Assembly: GCA_028711355.1 (NCBI GenBank)
Contig: JAQTSL010000212.1
Location: 1 to 6,616 of the forward strand
Length of the DNA stretch: 6,616 bases
Source: Rhodoferax sp.
GTDB taxonomy: Bacteria > Pseudomonadota > Gammaproteobacteria > Burkholderiales > Burkholderiaceae_C
Direction of reading: 5' to 3'
Shown: positions 5,482 to 6,616 of the stretch, piece by piece
Numbering within the stretch: position 1 is the first letter of the stretch
Layout of the letters: every line of letters begins with the position of its first letter
Notes under the pieces: generated by a model
Told to the model about the DNA's origin: nothing
Databases searched by the model: none
What the model saw: only the letters and a program-made list of their open reading frames with translations
Position numbers and translations under genes: made by a program

Positions 5482-6616
5482 TCAATGGCAGGTCTGAAGA
5501 TGAGGAAAGAACTTACGATCAGCCGTCAGCATGTGTCGTTTCAGCACATCTTGCACCAGGTACATGAGCAGTTCAGAGACACCAAGGCTCCCGGCGCTCG
5601 CACGCTTGGCCAGATCAGTGGCCTTCTCGATCAGAGCCCGATGCAAAGAGGCATGCTCGACCGCACCGGGATAACCGGCCAGGGTAATGATCGCTTCCTC
5701 ATCCTGGAAATGCTGCGCCACTTCAGCAATGAAGGCCTCGATCAGCGCGACCAATTCCTGCGGTGGATGTCCGTCAAGGGCAGCCTGTAGCAGCTTGTTG
5801 GCATGGCGAAATAACGCCCGGTGCTGCGCATCGATGGTCTGGTCACCGCTCTCATAAGAAGCGTGCCAGACCAGTTGCAGCAGCTTGTCCGTAGCGATAT
5901 TCCCGGTTTCGACTCGTTCCAGCAACTCCGATGCAACTTGAACCCGGTTGCGCCCGTCGCGCTTGGCACGGTACAGGGCATCATCTGCCTCGCGAACGGC
6001 CACTTCCTCACTGGCTTGATCAGGTGATGCCAGTGACAGGCCAATGCTCAGCGTAATGCGACCGGCTACCGGGTCAGTCGAGGATTGGACCGCCTGCCGC
6101 AGTTTTTCGGCTACGCGCAGTGCTGCAGGCAAGTCGGTGAAGGGCAACAAGGCGATGAACTCTTCACCGCCGAAACGGGCGGCAAAGTCACTTTCGCGCA
6201 GGGTTACCTGCATGGTCTTGGCCACGCCCCGCAGCACCTGATCACCGACCGCATGGCCGTGGGTGTCGTTGACACGCTTGAAGAAATCAATATCCATCAT
6301 CAGAACAGCGTACCCCTCGTTGGATCGCTTCATGCTGACAAACTCGGTGTGAAGCCGCTCATTGGCTGCCAGGCGGTTAGGCAGTCCGGTCAGTACGTCG
6401 TCGCGGACGAGGCGCTCCAGTTCTGTCTGCCTATCCGTCAATTTGAGATTGGCTTGCGCAAGCAGATGCTGCTGGCACGTGATGGTCGTAAAGTTGCGCC
6501 ACATGACAAACTGCAATATCCACCCCAAGATGCCGATGGTGATGCCATTAAGTCGATTTGACAACAACTGCTCCAGGTTATTCTGGGTCAGGCCAATGCA
6601 AAATAAATAACCCGCA
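5482..6616 (-). CDS. Membrane-anchored GGDEF diguanylate cyclase with C-terminal bacteriohemerythrin domain (5' end outside window)
   Basis: Residues are numbered from a TTG at 6565-6567, but the frame stays open to the window edge (16 more codons, partly hydrophobic), so the true start is probably outside. A membrane segment (about 8-24) and a short coiled linker precede a GGDEF domain (about 53-212) with D-D-V-L-T-G-L-P-N-R (56-65), metal-binding D92, N100/D101, the active G-G-E-E-F (133-137) and an inhibitory I-site R124-x-x-D127 five residues before it. It should make c-di-GMP from two GTP with product inhibition. The C-terminal domain (about 225-358) has all seven hemerythrin di-iron ligands: H249 (I-D-A-Q-H), H286 and E290, H305 and H309, H345 and D350. 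Such a site binds O2 or responds to redox state. Vibrio cholerae Bhr-DGC is a characterised relative in concept, but there the hemerythrin is N-terminal. The gene sits upstream of the chemosensory operon as a separate unit. Confidence 0.95.
   Translation of the reverse strand, partial: AGYLFCIGLTQNNLEQLLSNRLNGITIGILGWILQFVMWRNFTTITCQQHLLAQANLKLTDRQTELERLVRDDVLTGLPNRLAANERLHTEFVSMKRSNEGYAVLMMDIDFFKRVNDTHGHAVGDQVLRGVAKTMQVTLRESDFAARFGGEEFIALLPFTDLPAALRVAEKLRQAVQSSTDPVAGRITLSIGLSLASPDQASEEVAVREADDALYRAKRDGRNRVQVASELLERVETGNIATDKLLQLVWHASYESGDQTIDAQHRALFRHANKLLQAALDGHPPQELVALIEAFIAEVAQHFQDEEAIITLAGYPGAVEHASLHRALIEKATDLAKRASAGSLGVSELLMYLVQDVLKRHMLTADRKFFPHLQTCH

Overview
The window looks like chromosomal DNA of a proteobacterium, probably a beta- or gammaproteobacterium. 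The reasons are the protein families, clear Shine-Dalgarno sites, and codon use biased to G or C at third positions. All the confident genes lie on the minus strand, so the biological reading order runs from high to low coordinates. The window holds most of a compact chemosensory operon and, upstream of it, a separate diguanylate cyclase gene. Both have cyclic-di-GMP enzymes.

From right to left: 5482-6616 is a membrane-anchored GGDEF protein with a C-terminal bacteriohemerythrin domain. Its 5' end is cut off by the window edge. 4939-5481 has no confident intact gene. It holds what looks like the 3' remnant of an unrecognised plus-strand gene (5223-5441), a weak 42-codon reading frame (5074-5202), a 15-base inverted repeat and a candidate sigma70-type promoter (5048-5077). 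Then comes a tightly packed operon: REC-HD-GYP response regulator (3802-4938, TTG start), CheR-type methyltransferase with TPR-like tail (2664-3809), double-CheW coupling protein (1632-2639), two-TM chemoreceptor (166-1617), and the first 47 codons of a CheA-type histidine kinase (1-143), which continues outside the window. Spacings are 14-24 bases, and the first two genes overlap by 8 bases.

The gene set parallels the Wsp system of Pseudomonas (receptor, two CheW, CheR-TPR, CheA hybrid, CheB, REC-GGDEF). Here the two CheW domains sit in one polypeptide. The only response regulator seen is a c-di-GMP phosphodiesterase (HD-GYP) instead of a cyclase (GGDEF). The inferred circuit is: receptor array -> CheA -> phospho-REC -> change in c-di-GMP breakdown, with adaptation by CheR. 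The neighbouring GGDEF-hemerythrin protein would add an O2- or redox-dependent synthesis arm, although no shared regulation is visible. Oddities worth checking are a CheR that lacks the usual N-terminal helical domain, a cysteine-rich (Ala-Pro-Cys)5 linker encoded by a perfect 9-base tandem repeat, and a receptor with no recognisable HAMP domain.
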